Positions 6,373-16,084 of a DNA stretch of 39,886 bases are shown here, piece by piece. The notes beneath the pieces are model-generated. The model saw only the letters and a program-made list of their open reading frames with translations. It made no database searches and was not told where the DNA came from. Source of the DNA: CAWUKT01 sp963923035 (lineage in GTDB: Bacteria; Bacteroidota; Bacteroidia; J057; JADKCL01); the NCBI GenBank assembly GCA_963923035.1, contig CAWUKT010000066.1, positions 1-39,886 of the forward strand. The letters are read 5' to 3'. Every line of letters begins with the position of its first letter. The first letter of the stretch is position 1. The position numbers were made by a program, and so were the translations under genes.

Positions 6373-7893
6373 ATGGATCACCTCGGCCAGCTCATCTTTT
6401 CGCTTTCCAAAGAGGAAAAAGCCCGCTTCACCCGGTACTCCACCATGCTGGCCGGGAAGCGACAGGATCACCTCAGCACCCTTTACCAGCATATCCTGAA
6501 GGAACAACAAAAGGGTCGGATGAATTGGAAGGCCCGGCTCCCCTCCCACCTCGTCCCTCGGATCGATCTCTATTCCAGTCGCTTGATGGCCCGTATCCTG
6601 GAAAGCCAGCGGGAACGGCTGCCCACGCAATCGGTGGAGGCCAAGGTCCGGTCTCTCCTCTCCGAGATCGATTATCTGTACCGCAAAAAGCTGCTCGATC
6701 TCTGTCGCCGCAAGCTCAGGCAGGCCAAGAAGCTGGCCCGGAGCTATGCCATCGAATCGCTGCTGATGGATGTGCTCAAATGGGAATACAAGCTGCTCCT
6801 CTACGCTCCCAAGGCCAATCGGGATGTGGAATACCAACGGATTCAGGCCGAGGTGGAGGCCGGCCAACAACGCCTGCGCGACCAATGGACGCTCCGCAAC
6901 CTGGAAGAACAGACCCTGTCGCTGGCCCGGCGCGAGACCCGCATCCGAACCCCTGAGGTCCGGCAATCCTTTCTGGACATCCTCGCCCATCCATTGTTGG
7001 AGCTCCCGATTCCACCGGACAATTTTCCGGTTTGGCATACCGCCCACCTCATTCGGGGCGTCTACCAGACCTGCCTCGGGGACTATTCCACTGCCATCGA
7101 ATGGCTGCGCCCCCTGTTCGAGGCCTGGGAAGGCTGCCCGAAGCACATCGTCCATGAACCCCAGACCTTTCTCCGGGTTTGCAATGCCTTCCTGGGTTGC
7201 ATGGTCTTCTCCGAGGCCCATTTTGAGGAGCTGTCCACCCTCTTCGAGCGGATTCGGAAGCAAGCGAAGTTGTCTCCCGACATGCAATTGGAGTTTGAAC
7301 AGCTCTCCTACTACCAGGAATTGCTCTTTTCCATCAATTACCTCCTCGGCGCGCCCCTTCGGGCCCTATTGAACAAGGCCGGAGCCTGGCTGAACGAGAA
7401 CGAAGCGCATATCAATTCGGCGCGGAAAACCGTCCTGCAATACAACCTGACCATTGGGGCGTTCTGCCTGGGAGATCTTCGTCTGGCCCGGCACTGGAAC
7501 AACCGGCTGCTGGAAGAACGAAAGGAGCGCCTCGATATCGCCGACTTTGCCCGTATCTTTCAGATGATTCTATTGTTTGAGCAAGGGGAAAACGACCTGA
7601 ATGAGTACCTGTCCCGCTCCGCCTACCGCTTCTTCAAGCGGACGCAAAAGCTGGAAGACTTCGAGCGGACCATCATCCGGGCCATCGACGCCGTGAGCGG
7701 GAATGCTCCTCCCGGTACGCTCCAGGATGTTTTTCGGGGCGTCCAGGCCAGCCTGGAGTCCCTCGCCCGCCGTCCCGGCGAACGGAATCCCATTGGTCTG
7801 AGCATTGTCTCAGTTTGGGTGCAGGGAAAAATGGAAGGGCGTTCGGTAGCCGCCATCATGGCGGAGAATGCGCAGAACTTGCGGGATGGGTGA
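6373..7893 (+). CDS. Hypothetical helical-repeat protein
   Basis: A 506-residue, almost entirely alpha-helical cytoplasmic protein without signal peptide or membrane segment. The ATG at 6373 (MDHLGQLIFSLSKEEKARF) is preferred to the one 13 codons upstream because the extra residues fall in pyrimidine-rich leader. The N-terminal LxxLxxSLSKEEKARF pattern is one I associate with long hypothetical Bacteroidota proteins with TPR-like repeats. Later segments such as GVYQTCLGDYSTAIEWL (around residues 225-242) look like single TPR units. It may be a scaffold; no catalytic motif is visible. Nothing in the neighbouring genes points to a specific pathway. Confidence 0.7.
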   Translation: MDHLGQLIFSLSKEEKARFTRYSTMLAGKRQDHLSTLYQHILKEQQKGRMNWKARLPSHLVPRIDLYSSRLMARILESQRERLPTQSVEAKVRSLLSEIDYLYRKKLLDLCRRKLRQAKKLARSYAIESLLMDVLKWEYKLLLYAPKANRDVEYQRIQAEVEAGQQRLRDQWTLRNLEEQTLSLARRETRIRTPEVRQSFLDILAHPLLELPIPPDNFPVWHTAHLIRGVYQTCLGDYSTAIEWLRPLFEAWEGCPKHIVHEPQTFLRVCNAFLGCMVFSEAHFEELSTLFERIRKQAKLSPDMQLEFEQLSYYQELLFSINYLLGAPLRALLNKAGAWLNENEAHINSARKTVLQYNLTIGAFCLGDLRLARHWNNRLLEERKERLDIADFARIFQMILLFEQGENDLNEYLSRSAYRFFKRTQKLEDFERTIIRAIDAVSGNAPPGTLQDVFRGVQASLESLARRPGERNPIGLSIVSVWVQGKMEGRSVAAIMAENAQNLRDG

Positions 7894-8057
7894 TTTAACT
7901 GGAGGGTATCTCCGGTGATTTCAGAACATTGGTCCGCCATTTCCCCTCCTCCTTCCCAAATGTGAACCGAGAACTACCAGTTGTGAATGATCTGGTGATT
8001 TAGTCTCCCCAATACCTGAGTTTGGGACCTATCAATCATTTCAATCATAACTAACCC

Positions 8058-9779
8058 ATGAAAAAAAGTATTCGATTTTCAATTTGTGCCCTGTTCCTGC
8101 TCATTTGGGGCGGTGCCCACATGGAGGCCCAGACCTTCAATGTCCTGCACGAAATGTTCCCGGTCAGCAATCCCTCGTCTCCGGATGCGACCCGCGGATT
8201 TGATGTGATCGAGGCCACCAACGGCGACATCGTGGTCGGCGGCAAGGTCGGTCAAAGCGGCGATTATGGCTTGCTATTGGCCAGCTTCAATTCGGATGGC
8301 ACCCTCAAATGGAGCAAGGCAATCAATCCTTTTGGCTCGGCCAATATCGTCTATGAAGTCCGGAGCATTTGCGAAATCCTCGATCCCTCCGCCCCCGGCT
8401 ATGCCATTGTGGGGCAGGCCCAGAAGCCCAACGGCAACAATACGGGGGTGATCGTCACCACCGATTTGGCCGGCAATGTGGTCCACAGCTTCCGCAACCC
8501 CACCGGAGATGACTACTCCGATGTCATTTTTGCCCACGGCTATGTCTACGCCCTCGGCAATTATATCTCCTCCGGCACCAATGGTCCTTTCTCGGACATG
8601 ATCCTGACCCGCCTCGAGCCGGTCAGTGGTGCATTGTTCAACATCGTCGACCAAAGCTCTCTGAGATCAGCTGCGGGCAGCACCGAAGCCGTCGCTCTGG
8701 AAGCCGCCCCCAATGGTCAGATCTACCTGCTGGGCGATCTCTACGATGTGGTCCAGGCCAAAAACTTCGTCTATGCGAGCCGTTACAATCCCAGCACCCT
8801 GGCGATTGAAGCCGCTGAGATCTTTAAGTTCAAGGAAAAGCCAGCCGGGAGTCCGTGGATCAACCATGCGGGCCGACCGGAAGACATGTGTGTGTCCCAC
8901 GGAGGCAACCTGATGATTCTGTGCCAGGTGGGGGGCGAAGACGCCTACAACTTGCTGGAAATTGATTTGAGCCTGGGGGTGATCGACGATTGGAAGGACT
9001 TGGTGGCGACTTCGGGCGCCCTCTCGGCCCGGGGACGTCATATTGAGGCGATTAGCGGAAGCCGCTATCTGATTGCGGGCGTGGTGGAACGGTTTTATAC
9101 CGGCCCCGGCGGCCCCACGGCCCAGAAGGATGGATTCATGCACCTCTGGGACGCAGGCTTTGCCACCGGAACGGCCCGTGATTTTGGCCAGCCCTATTTC
9201 TGGGACGCCACCGATGACCTCTGGTCCGCCGTTGAAGCCGCCAATGGCGAGTACATCGGCACGGGCCGTCTCCTGACACCTAGCGGATCCAACGATTACC
9301 TCCGCCTGACTCGCATCGACAATGTTCCCACCCTCAATTGTGATGACCAGACGAACATCTCCATGGCGAGCACCTATACGACGGTCCACACGATTACCCG
9401 GACGCCCCGCTATGCTGCTGCCCAGCCCTTGCTCACCAACGACACGACCACTGCGGCCCGCTCCAGCCATCTGCTGGAGGAGTGCACCGAGGGCGCCAAT
9501 TATATGCCGCCCGTTCCGAAGCGCAGTGGTACGGTATCCCCCGAAGCTACCTCGGCATGGCTCTACCCCAACCCAAGCCAGGGCCAGGTGTCGCTGGTCA
9601 GTGATTTTGAGGGAGAAGTGCTGATCTATGATCTGAATGGCCGTCTTATGCACCGTGCCGCTGTCACCGAAGGTGAGCAGCCAGTTGACTTGACCGAATT
9701 GCCTGCCGGGGTGTACATGGTTCGTTTGCAGGGAGTGGAAGGAGAACAGAAAACGCAGCGGATTGTCCTGACCGATTGA
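8058..9779 (+). CDS. T9SS-secreted beta-propeller-like protein
   Basis: A 573-residue exported protein. The signal peptide is about residues 1-25 (MKKSIRF, hydrophobic core, EAQ). The body from about 40 to 430 repeats phrases such as GGKVGQSGDYGLLLASF and VGQAQKPNGNNTGVIVTTD, typical of propeller proteins related to the delta-60 and SBBP classes. The last 75 residues form a T9SS type A sorting domain: WLYPNPSQG, then VLIYDLNGRLM, then LPAGVYMVRLQG and a basic end. It should be carried across the outer membrane by T9SS and released or anchored at the surface. No enzymatic residues are evident. It stands alone and ends at a strong terminator at 9819. Confidence 0.85.
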   Translation: MKKSIRFSICALFLLIWGGAHMEAQTFNVLHEMFPVSNPSSPDATRGFDVIEATNGDIVVGGKVGQSGDYGLLLASFNSDGTLKWSKAINPFGSANIVYEVRSICEILDPSAPGYAIVGQAQKPNGNNTGVIVTTDLAGNVVHSFRNPTGDDYSDVIFAHGYVYALGNYISSGTNGPFSDMILTRLEPVSGALFNIVDQSSLRSAAGSTEAVALEAAPNGQIYLLGDLYDVVQAKNFVYASRYNPSTLAIEAAEIFKFKEKPAGSPWINHAGRPEDMCVSHGGNLMILCQVGGEDAYNLLEIDLSLGVIDDWKDLVATSGALSARGRHIEAISGSRYLIAGVVERFYTGPGGPTAQKDGFMHLWDAGFATGTARDFGQPYFWDATDDLWSAVEAANGEYIGTGRLLTPSGSNDYLRLTRIDNVPTLNCDDQTNISMASTYTTVHTITRTPRYAAAQPLLTNDTTTAARSSHLLEECTEGANYMPPVPKRSGTVSPEATSAWLYPNPSQGQVSLVSDFEGEVLIYDLNGRLMHRAAVTEGEQPVDLTELPAGVYMVRLQGVEGEQKTQRIVLTD

Positions 9780-9818
9780 TTTCCGGTCACTCACCACCGT
9801 TCAAACCTATTTCACAGC

Positions 9819-9860
9819 CCCAGGGAGCGCACTCTTTTGCGTTCCCTGGGTTTTCATTTT
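9819..9860 (+). terminator. Strong rho-independent terminator
   Basis: A 13-bp stem with one G-T pair (9819-9831 with 9838-9850), loop of six bases, then TTTTCATTTT. It ends the T9SS gene and sits eight bases from the stop of the convergent response regulator. Confidence 0.85.
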
Positions 9861-9867
9861 CCCACCC

Positions 9868-10635
9868 TCACATCATCCCCAACTGTTGCAGGCGCTCGTA
9901 CAGGACGGCTTTGCGGTTCCGCGCAATGGGCAATTCTTCGCCATTGGCCATGGTTACCCGACCGTTCTTGGTATTGTGAAAGGCTTGGAGGTGGCGGAGA
10001 TTGATGAGGTAAGATTGGTGGATGCGGAGAAATGCAATCGGGTCCAGCAGGCCTTCGTAGTGCCCGATGCGCTTGCTGACCAGGATGGACGGATCGCTCT
10101 GAAAATGAAAATGGGTATAGCTGCCATCGGCTTTGAGGTACATGATCCGGTTTACTTCGGCGAAGGCAAATCCGTCCCGGCGGGGCAGAGCGATCTTGTT
10201 GATTTCCCGCCGCCGGATATTCTCCCGCAACAATTGTAACTGTTGGTCGAATGACGATTCCACCTGCGTGGCGCGCCGAACCGCCTGTTTCAATTCCTGG
10301 ATGTCGATGGGCTTGCAAAGGTAATCGACGGCGGCATAGCGGAATGCCCGGAGGGCATAATGGTCGAAGGCCGTACAAAAAACCACTTTGAACGGCACCG
10401 GATCAAATTGGTCCAGGATGTCAAATCCGCTCCCCGGCCGCAATTCCACATCCAGAAAGACCAAACGGGGTTGGTGGAGCCGTATTTGGGATACGGCTTC
10501 CCTGACCGAGGCGGCCTCTCCCACCTGTGTCAATTCCGGACAGTATTCCTCGATCATCCGCGCCAGGGAATTGCGGCCCGAGGGCTCGTCGTCCACGATC
10601 AGGACAGGGGTTCTTTTGAGGGTTGTTGGGGTCAT
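9868..10635 (-). CDS. LytTR-family response regulator
   Basis: A 255-residue DNA-binding response regulator. Residues 8-125 form the receiver: DDE at 15-17, phospho-acceptor Asp62 in FLDVEL, Thr88 and Lys108 in YLCKPI. Residues about 155-255 form the LytTR domain, with the usual KADGSYTHFHF, FLRIHQSYLINL and a closing RNRKAVL segment. The ATG at 10635 overlaps the kinase stop in an ATGA arrangement, so the two are translationally coupled and form a cognate pair. The frame continues far upstream within the kinase gene, but those residues are not part of the protein. Targets cannot be told from the sequence. Confidence 0.93.
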   Translation of the reverse strand: MTPTTLKRTPVLIVDDEPSGRNSLARMIEEYCPELTQVGEAASVREAVSQIRLHQPRLVFLDVELRPGSGFDILDQFDPVPFKVVFCTAFDHYALRAFRYAAVDYLCKPIDIQELKQAVRRATQVESSFDQQLQLLRENIRRREINKIALPRRDGFAFAEVNRIMYLKADGSYTHFHFQSDPSILVSKRIGHYEGLLDPIAFLRIHQSYLINLRHLQAFHNTKNGRVTMANGEELPIARNRKAVLYERLQQLGMM

Positions 10636-13622
10636 AAAATGGGGAGCTTGAGGGTAATTTGGGTACCCAATGGTTGTTGGTGGTGGTTGTAGAGGTCTTG
10701 GATTTCCAGGGGGAAATGCGTCTGGAAGCGTTCGCTGAGGATGTCGAGCCGCTCCCGGGTCAGTTCGAGGCCCCGGGAGACGTGGGGTTGGCCGGCAGCC
10801 GGAGGGTACTGGGCGGCGGCCACCCGGCCCACTCCGTTGTCCCGGACGGTACAGGTCAATTCCGAGCCGGACTGGGTCAGGGAGATCCGGACCCATCCCT
10901 GCCGGAAACCACGGGGGAACCCGTGCCGGATCGCATTCTCCAACAATGGCTGCAGTACCATCGTCGGTATCGCAGTTTGGTCGGGATCGATATTGGCCCC
11001 CATCTCCCATTCCAAGGTGATCGGTTCCTCCAAACGGGCGTTCTCCAGACTCAGGTAAAGATTCAGGAAATCCATTTCTTCCCGTAGTGAAATCCCCGGC
11101 ACCCGCACCAGCTCCATGACCCGCCGGATCAGCCGGGCAATTCGGGCCAGTACCTGGTTAGCAGCCAGGGCATCGCCGTGGAGGATATGCTCCTGGACCA
11201 CATTCATCACGTTGAAGATGAAATGCGGGTTCATTTGGGCCTGAAGGGCCTGCTGTTGGGTTTCCTGGAGGCGCAGCTTGAGTTCGAGCCACCGCCGTGA
11301 CTCTTTCCAGCGCCACCACACGAAGCCGCCTATGATTGCCAACAGCAAAACTCCCAGGGGCACCTGGAAAGTCCAGCGTTGGTACCACTTCTCATGGATG
11401 GTGAAGGGAATGATCAGGGTCTCTTCGCTGGATTCGCCGCGGGGAAGGAGGGTCGCGCATTCGAGCTGGTATTGGCCGGGAGAAAGGTTGAAGAAACGGA
11501 TGACCGGATTTTCAGCAATCCGGAAGGCGTCATCGGCTCCCAGTAGCCGGTATTGGTAGGCGAGGCCGGCGGGGCGGGCCGGGAGAATCGTCCGCAGGTG
11601 AAAGGCGATCTCATTTTCCTCCGCCTCCAAAGAGATGGCCCTTTCAAATGTCCTTTCTTCACCGGCCACTTCCACCTTTTTCAGAATTGGTCCGGGCAAT
11701 TTTTCCGTCCAGTCCATCCGATTCATGTCCATCGCGATCAATCCCCGATTGGTTCCCACGTAGATGAAATTGTCGGCCTCCAGGACCGAAAGGTATTCCC
11801 GGGCGGCCACTGATTGCAGGATTTGCAGGGGCTCCGGCTGCCATTCCTGCGGAGGGCGCTGAATCGTGCGGATCAGGTCCACTCCCGCATTGGTCGCCAC
11901 CCAATAGCGGCCCGCAGTTCCCCGGGCAATGGCCTGGATATAATCGCCCGAAAGGCCATTCTCAGCATCAAAATGCCTGCTTTGGCTCCCGTTTTCATAG
12001 AAAAGACCCTTGTTTTCGGTCCCCGTCCACACTCCGCCACCCGGACCGCGCGCCAACCGGGTCACCAGGCGCGCAGGCCCACTGGCATTGCGCAGGAGGG
12101 AATCGCCCACCTGCCGGGCCCAGATGCCCTTGGAATTGGCGGCGCGAATTTGGCCTTCCTCCCGGACCAGCAGGGCATACGCGCCCTGGGGCAGTTCGTA
12201 TTCGATGTGACGGGCATAGAAGGGCAAGGAGGGTACAATGGCGGGAACCTGTCCCCCGTGGTCGCGCGGGGTAATTTCGGCCAAGGTTGCGGCCTTGAGC
12301 TTCAGGATCGCGGCCGAGCCTCCCATCCAGAGGGTTCCATCCGAATGGGGATCCAGGGATTTGATTTCCGGGATGGGAAAGGAATAGACAGTCTCGGGGT
12401 TCGGGAAGCAATGGAGGCCATTGGCTCCGGCGACCCAGACCCGGCCTGATCCATCGCAGTGGATGTGGCGGATGCGCCGGGAGTGGGCCTTGAAGGGTTC
12501 AAATTCAATGGTATTGATCTCGTTCCCCTTTAGGATGGCGATGTTCCCATTGTCAAAGCCCAACCAAATACTTCCAGTGCTGTCCTGGGCGAGGGCGGTT
12601 ACTTTTTTTCCCGGCAAGCCCTCTTCATCCCCCCATTCCCAGGTCGCAGTGACGGGAGCTCTCACGAGCAAGAGGCCATTCTCCGGGGTCGAAATCCACA
12701 GGTTGTTCCTCCGATCAAAGGCAAGCGTCATGACCCGCAACTCCGCCCACAAGTCATGGCGCACCTGGTAGTTTTCCCCTCGGTTCAACAAGGTGATCCC
12801 CTGCCCATCTGTTCCCCACAGGTTTCCTTCCTGGTCCACCCACCATTTCTCCTGACTCAAATCCCCGGATTCTTTGGGCACCTGAATCTTCTCCCAACTC
12901 CCATCCTCCGGCCGAAAGTGTAGCAAGCCAATGTCTTTTCCCGACACCAAAAATCGTCCCTCAAAACTCGGAATGGCCCTCAATTGCACAACCGAATCCG
13001 GAACCGGACCCGGAAATGGAATCAGGGTGGTGTCCTCCCTCTTCACCGACCACACCCCCGCCGGGGTCAGCCACCACTCAAGGCCTCTCTGATCCTCCAA
13101 TGCGTACTGGAGTTGGTAGCTTCGCTTCAGGTCATCCCTCATTTGGACCTGGCGCCCGAATTCAAATTGGTAGAGGTGGTGAGAGGAAAAAATCCAGGCC
13201 TTTCCGCCCTTCAGAGGCGCGATTCGCCGAATAGTTTCGTCAGGAGCAAGGTTCAGGCCCAAGACAGGAAAGACCTTGTTGCGGTGGATGAATACCGGGG
13301 GCACCTTGTGTCCAATGGCCCAGACCTGTCCATCCTGGTCCGAAACGCAATTGAGGATTTCGTTGCTGAACAGGCCTTCCTCCACCGTGAAATAGTCAAT
13401 GGTGGATCCATCGTAGCGGCCCAAGCCCCGGGGACTGGCCAGCCAAAGCCATCCGTTTTCGTCTTCGCTGACTCCATAAATGAAGGTCCCCCGGAGGCCG
13501 CTTTGGGGACTTAGCTGCTGGTAAGGCAAGCGGGAAGATTGGGGCAATTGGGCGATGGTGAAGGGACGCTCCGAAACGGAACAAATGAGCAAAGCAATTG
13601 TAAAGCGGAGCCAATACGTCAC
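10632..13622 (-). CDS. Sensor histidine kinase with propeller and Y_Y_Y domains
   Basis: A 996-residue membrane sensor. A GTG codon at 13622 starts a signal-like segment (MTYWLRFTIALLI). Residues about 30-650 repeat GLWWLAS-like blades of the two-component regulator propeller (for example WLWLASPRGLGRYDG, VWAIG, IWLGFDNGNI). A Y_Y_Y-type beta domain follows near 665-745, then a membrane span at about 752-770. The cytoplasmic part is LytS-like: QMNPHFIFN with His800, LLENAIRHG with Asn896 and a DNGVGR nucleotide motif near 928. It lacks a fused receiver and instead overlaps the separate LytTR regulator. Such sensors often detect carbohydrate breakdown products in the periplasm; the ligand here is unknown. 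Confidence 0.92.
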   Translation of the reverse strand: MTYWLRFTIALLICSVSERPFTIAQLPQSSRLPYQQLSPQSGLRGTFIYGVSEDENGWLWLASPRGLGRYDGSTIDYFTVEEGLFSNEILNCVSDQDGQVWAIGHKVPPVFIHRNKVFPVLGLNLAPDETIRRIAPLKGGKAWIFSSHHLYQFEFGRQVQMRDDLKRSYQLQYALEDQRGLEWWLTPAGVWSVKREDTTLIPFPGPVPDSVVQLRAIPSFEGRFLVSGKDIGLLHFRPEDGSWEKIQVPKESGDLSQEKWWVDQEGNLWGTDGQGITLLNRGENYQVRHDLWAELRVMTLAFDRRNNLWISTPENGLLLVRAPVTATWEWGDEEGLPGKKVTALAQDSTGSIWLGFDNGNIAILKGNEINTIEFEPFKAHSRRIRHIHCDGSGRVWVAGANGLHCFPNPETVYSFPIPEIKSLDPHSDGTLWMGGSAAILKLKAATLAEITPRDHGGQVPAIVPSLPFYARHIEYELPQGAYALLVREEGQIRAANSKGIWARQVGDSLLRNASGPARLVTRLARGPGGGVWTGTENKGLFYENGSQSRHFDAENGLSGDYIQAIARGTAGRYWVATNAGVDLIRTIQRPPQEWQPEPLQILQSVAAREYLSVLEADNFIYVGTNRGLIAMDMNRMDWTEKLPGPILKKVEVAGEERTFERAISLEAEENEIAFHLRTILPARPAGLAYQYRLLGADDAFRIAENPVIRFFNLSPGQYQLECATLLPRGESSEETLIIPFTIHEKWYQRWTFQVPLGVLLLAIIGGFVWWRWKESRRWLELKLRLQETQQQALQAQMNPHFIFNVMNVVQEHILHGDALAANQVLARIARLIRRVMELVRVPGISLREEMDFLNLYLSLENARLEEPITLEWEMGANIDPDQTAIPTMVLQPLLENAIRHGFPRGFRQGWVRISLTQSGSELTCTVRDNGVGRVAAAQYPPAAGQPHVSRGLELTRERLDILSERFQTHFPLEIQDLYNHHQQPLGTQITLKLPIL

Positions 13623-13702
13623 GGAGTTGATTTGTTTGAGGTTGTATTAAAGATAAGGAAAATCGAGAAAATCCAGGCCCTTTTTCAGGGGTCATTTCAC
13701 AC

Positions 13703-13739
13703 AAAAACCCCCGGCTTCAGGGTGAAACCGGGGGTTTTT
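13703..13739 (-). terminator. Terminator of the SDR gene
   Basis: Perfect inverted repeat of 12 bp (AAAAACCCCCGG with CCGGGGGTTTTT) around a 13-base loop. On the minus strand it follows the SDR stop at 13765 and ends in five T residues; its symmetry means it could work in both directions. Confidence 0.88.
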
Positions 13740-13764
13740 CAATGCGACGAAGCGTCGCTAAGGT

Positions 13765-14739
13765 TTACAGCTCAAACTTGCCCACTGCGTTCTCGCAGCC
13801 TTCCCAGTTGATCTGGATATTGGACGGGTCGGTGAGCAGCTCTTCCGGCGGCAATACGTCCGGGTAGCCTTTCCAGCCGGCCGTGGGGCCGTAGAAGTTG
13901 CCGGGCTGGGCCTCGGGGTCCATGCAGGCCCGGATGATGCCGGTCGCACCGTCTTCAGCCGTTTGGGCCTGGGTCATGAGGCCGCTGTTTTTCTCCATGC
14001 CGCCATCTTCGGCCGTCGTCACCTGCAATTGGGTGAGGGCGAGGCCGGGATGGGCCAGCAGGGGCAGCACATTGGTGACATTCGCCGCGGCCAATTTTTC
14101 CTGGAGACCATAGGTGAAGTTCGCGTTGGCGAGCTTGGTTTGGTGGTAACGCTCCCAACGGGGACCGCGGAAGTTGTGGCTTTCCTCGTCGGTGCCGTCG
14201 CCGCCGAGGTTGCCGCCATTCGGGCCGAAGTATTCCGCCTTGAGGGGACCGCCGAGGCGGGCCATGGAGGAATGGTTGACAATGCGGGCCTGGGGGCTCT
14301 TCTTCATCAAGGGGTAGAGCTCCTTGGTGAGGAGGAAATGGGAAATGACGTTGGTCTGCATCTGGACGTCGTAGCCGTCGGCGGTCGCCTGGTCCTTGAG
14401 GGCCATGACGCCAGCGTTGTTGACGAGGACGTCGACGACCTCATAGTTGGCCTTGATCTGCTCTACGGCGCCGTTGACGCTGTCGAAGTTTTGGAGGTCG
14501 CAGGGGACAAAATCGAATTTGCCTTCGGGGACTTCCTGCTGGAGCCGCTGGAGCGAATCGTTGGCGCGGCTGCTTTCGCGGTTGAGGAGGATGACGGAGG
14601 CTCCCTTGCGGGCGATCTCCCGGGCGCAGACGTAGCCGGTGCCGCTGGTGGTGCCGGTGATGGCGACGACCTTGCCGGTCATGTCCTGGCCGTGTGCTTG
14701 CAATACGGTGTCGAGGTGTTCAGTTTCGATTTGGGGCAT
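13765..14739 (-). CDS. SDR family oxidoreductase (retinol dehydrogenase-like)
   Basis: NAD(P)-dependent short-chain dehydrogenase of 324 residues, cytoplasmic. The cofactor motif is TGTTSGTG at 28-35, followed by NNAGVM near residue 111, a Ser in NHSSMAR and the catalytic YHQTK. Length beyond 300 and the inserted segment between Ser and Tyr (containing GPNGGNLGGDG) resemble the retinol dehydrogenase/protochlorophyllide reductase-like group. The substrate cannot be named. It is monocistronic: terminators lie on both sides (13703 downstream, and the one ending the next upstream gene at 14854). Confidence 0.88.
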   Translation of the reverse strand: MPQIETEHLDTVLQAHGQDMTGKVVAITGTTSGTGYVCAREIARKGASVILLNRESSRANDSLQRLQQEVPEGKFDFVPCDLQNFDSVNGAVEQIKANYEVVDVLVNNAGVMALKDQATADGYDVQMQTNVISHFLLTKELYPLMKKSPQARIVNHSSMARLGGPLKAEYFGPNGGNLGGDGTDEESHNFRGPRWERYHQTKLANANFTYGLQEKLAAANVTNVLPLLAHPGLALTQLQVTTAEDGGMEKNSGLMTQAQTAEDGATGIIRACMDPEAQPGNFYGPTAGWKGYPDVLPPEELLTDPSNIQINWEGCENAVGKFEL

Positions 14740-14853
14740 TGTTCGAAGTTCTGTTTTGATTGGAGTTCAATTGAATATTTGATAAAACTAAAGAAACGTG
14801 GGGATTTTCCGGGGACAATCCACGGCCTTCTTTTTCACTTCCCTCCTCCCCCC

Positions 14854-14889
14854 AAAAAGAATCCCCCCTCACCGGATGGATGAGGGGGG
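14854..14889 (-). terminator. Terminator of the 14913 lipoprotein gene
   Basis: Perfect 9-bp stem CCCCCCTCA / TGAGGGGGG (14863-14871 with 14881-14889), loop of nine bases; on the minus strand it runs into ATTCTTTTT. Confidence 0.82.
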
Positions 14890-14912
14890 TATTCAATGGG
14901 ATTAACTTTTAA

Positions 14913-15638
14913 TTATCCACCGACGCCAACTACGCCAATCCCTACAGGGACGACAGGGCGGATCTTGGTGGTATGGCAATAGCAGACGATCAAAGCGGTA
15001 CGGCGGCAATCACCTTCAGCGAGGTACCACTGACCGTCGATCTTGATGGTGAATTCGCAATCACCCGAGCAACCGAAGATATAGGGGCAGTTGGAATCAG
15101 ACTGGTCTTCCACCTCACCTGCTATCGTAGGATTGTACAATACATCAATCACGGGGCTCATGATAGACTGGTCGGCCGGCACACCGCGGCCCATGACGTT
15201 GCCGCTGGACATTGGGAAGGGCAGGTCACCCTCCAGAATAGACTCGGACAGATCGGCATAAGCCTCCAAACCAATATTGGATTGGATATTGTTGCCTTCG
15301 ATCTTGGCGCGGTTGACATTGAATTCGAAGTCACCCAAGTCGTACTTCACCGGACCATTCTTGATGATGTCGTTGTAGGTGGGTACGTCGGGGAAAACGA
15401 TCCGCAGGTCCAGGTCATTCTTCTGACTGATATTGATGATGACCTCGCCGTATTGGTTCTTCGAAAAGGGCGTGTTTTCATCGATTTCAATGATGGGAGC
15501 GGGAGCCGTGGAAACCACTTCGCGGGCTTCGGGGATGGTCTCGTCACCGGCCGTACTGATGGACTCAGGTTGACAGGAGGTCAGGACCATAAATAGCATA
15601 AGTGACAGCATAGAAAGCTGGGCAGCAAATTTTTTCAT
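14913..15638 (-). CDS. Hypothetical Cys-rich lipoprotein
   Basis: A 241-residue lipoprotein with signal MKKFAAQLS..LTSC (Cys22). The middle part (about 45-170) is acidic and polar. The C-terminal 65 residues carry seven cysteines, in CPYIFGCSGDC, a GDCRR and CYC, which suggests a disulfide-stabilised small domain, followed by a hydrophobic Val/Gly tail ending GVVGVGG. I do not recognise a family. It is monocistronic, with a convincing promoter pair at 15692-15722 and a terminator at 14854. Surface or periplasmic location is inferred from the lipobox. Confidence 0.72.
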   Translation of the reverse strand: MKKFAAQLSMLSLMLFMVLTSCQPESISTAGDETIPEAREVVSTAPAPIIEIDENTPFSKNQYGEVIINISQKNDLDLRIVFPDVPTYNDIIKNGPVKYDLGDFEFNVNRAKIEGNNIQSNIGLEAYADLSESILEGDLPFPMSSGNVMGRGVPADQSIMSPVIDVLYNPTIAGEVEDQSDSNCPYIFGCSGDCEFTIKIDGQWYLAEGDCRRTALIVCYCHTTKIRPVVPVGIGVVGVGG

Positions 15639-15691
15639 TGTGATTTTAAATTAGGGGTAATACGTGTAAAGTTGATTCAGCTGATTCATTA

Positions 15692-15722
15692 TGAATATAA
15701 CATTTTGACCTTATTAAGTCAA
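15692..15722 (-). promoter_or_regulatory. Putative promoter of the Cys-rich lipoprotein
   Basis: On the minus strand TTG (15722-15720), a 20-base spacer, then TATATTCA (15699-15692), in line with the Bacteroidota TTG / TAnnTTTG promoter. The ATG at 15638 follows 53 bases downstream. Confidence 0.6.
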
Positions 15723-16084
15723 TAGCGCTTTTACCATTCATCAACTCCATTTACCCAAACCACAGCCAACAAAGACCCAAAACCCTCTTTTTAAACCATT
15801 TAGCTTACAAGCGATAGGGCGTTTTGATTTTTTTACAACTTTACAAAATAGCCCCAAAAGACTACCCTAGCCCACTCCACCAAAACACCTATTATTGCCA
15901 AATCTTCCTTCCGCAACCCTTTTTTCCACTCTTCCCTTTTTCCCCCAATTGAACATCCTCCTGCAAAATCAATTCCCGCACCCGAAGGCCCTGGACCCGG
16001 ATTTTCTACCGGCCCCAAAGGAACCTCCACCTTTTTGTATATTTTCACTGCTGCTACCCACGACCACTTCACGAATGACATTCT
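15723..16084. other. Divergent intergenic region without genes
   Basis: The stretch is AT-richer near 15723-15850 and then C/T-rich on the plus strand toward 16084. TTTTTGTATATTTTCAC at 16032-16048 contains a possible minus-7 box (TATATTTT, 16038-16045) for the gene at 16085, and its first 12 bases recur before the gene at 16911. No protein-like frame or hairpin stands out. Confidence 0.5.

Noticed and set aside
7894..7925. Hairpin after the helical-repeat gene (GGAG/CTCC)
   Set aside because: The stem is about five pairs and no T tract follows, so it is not supported as a terminator.
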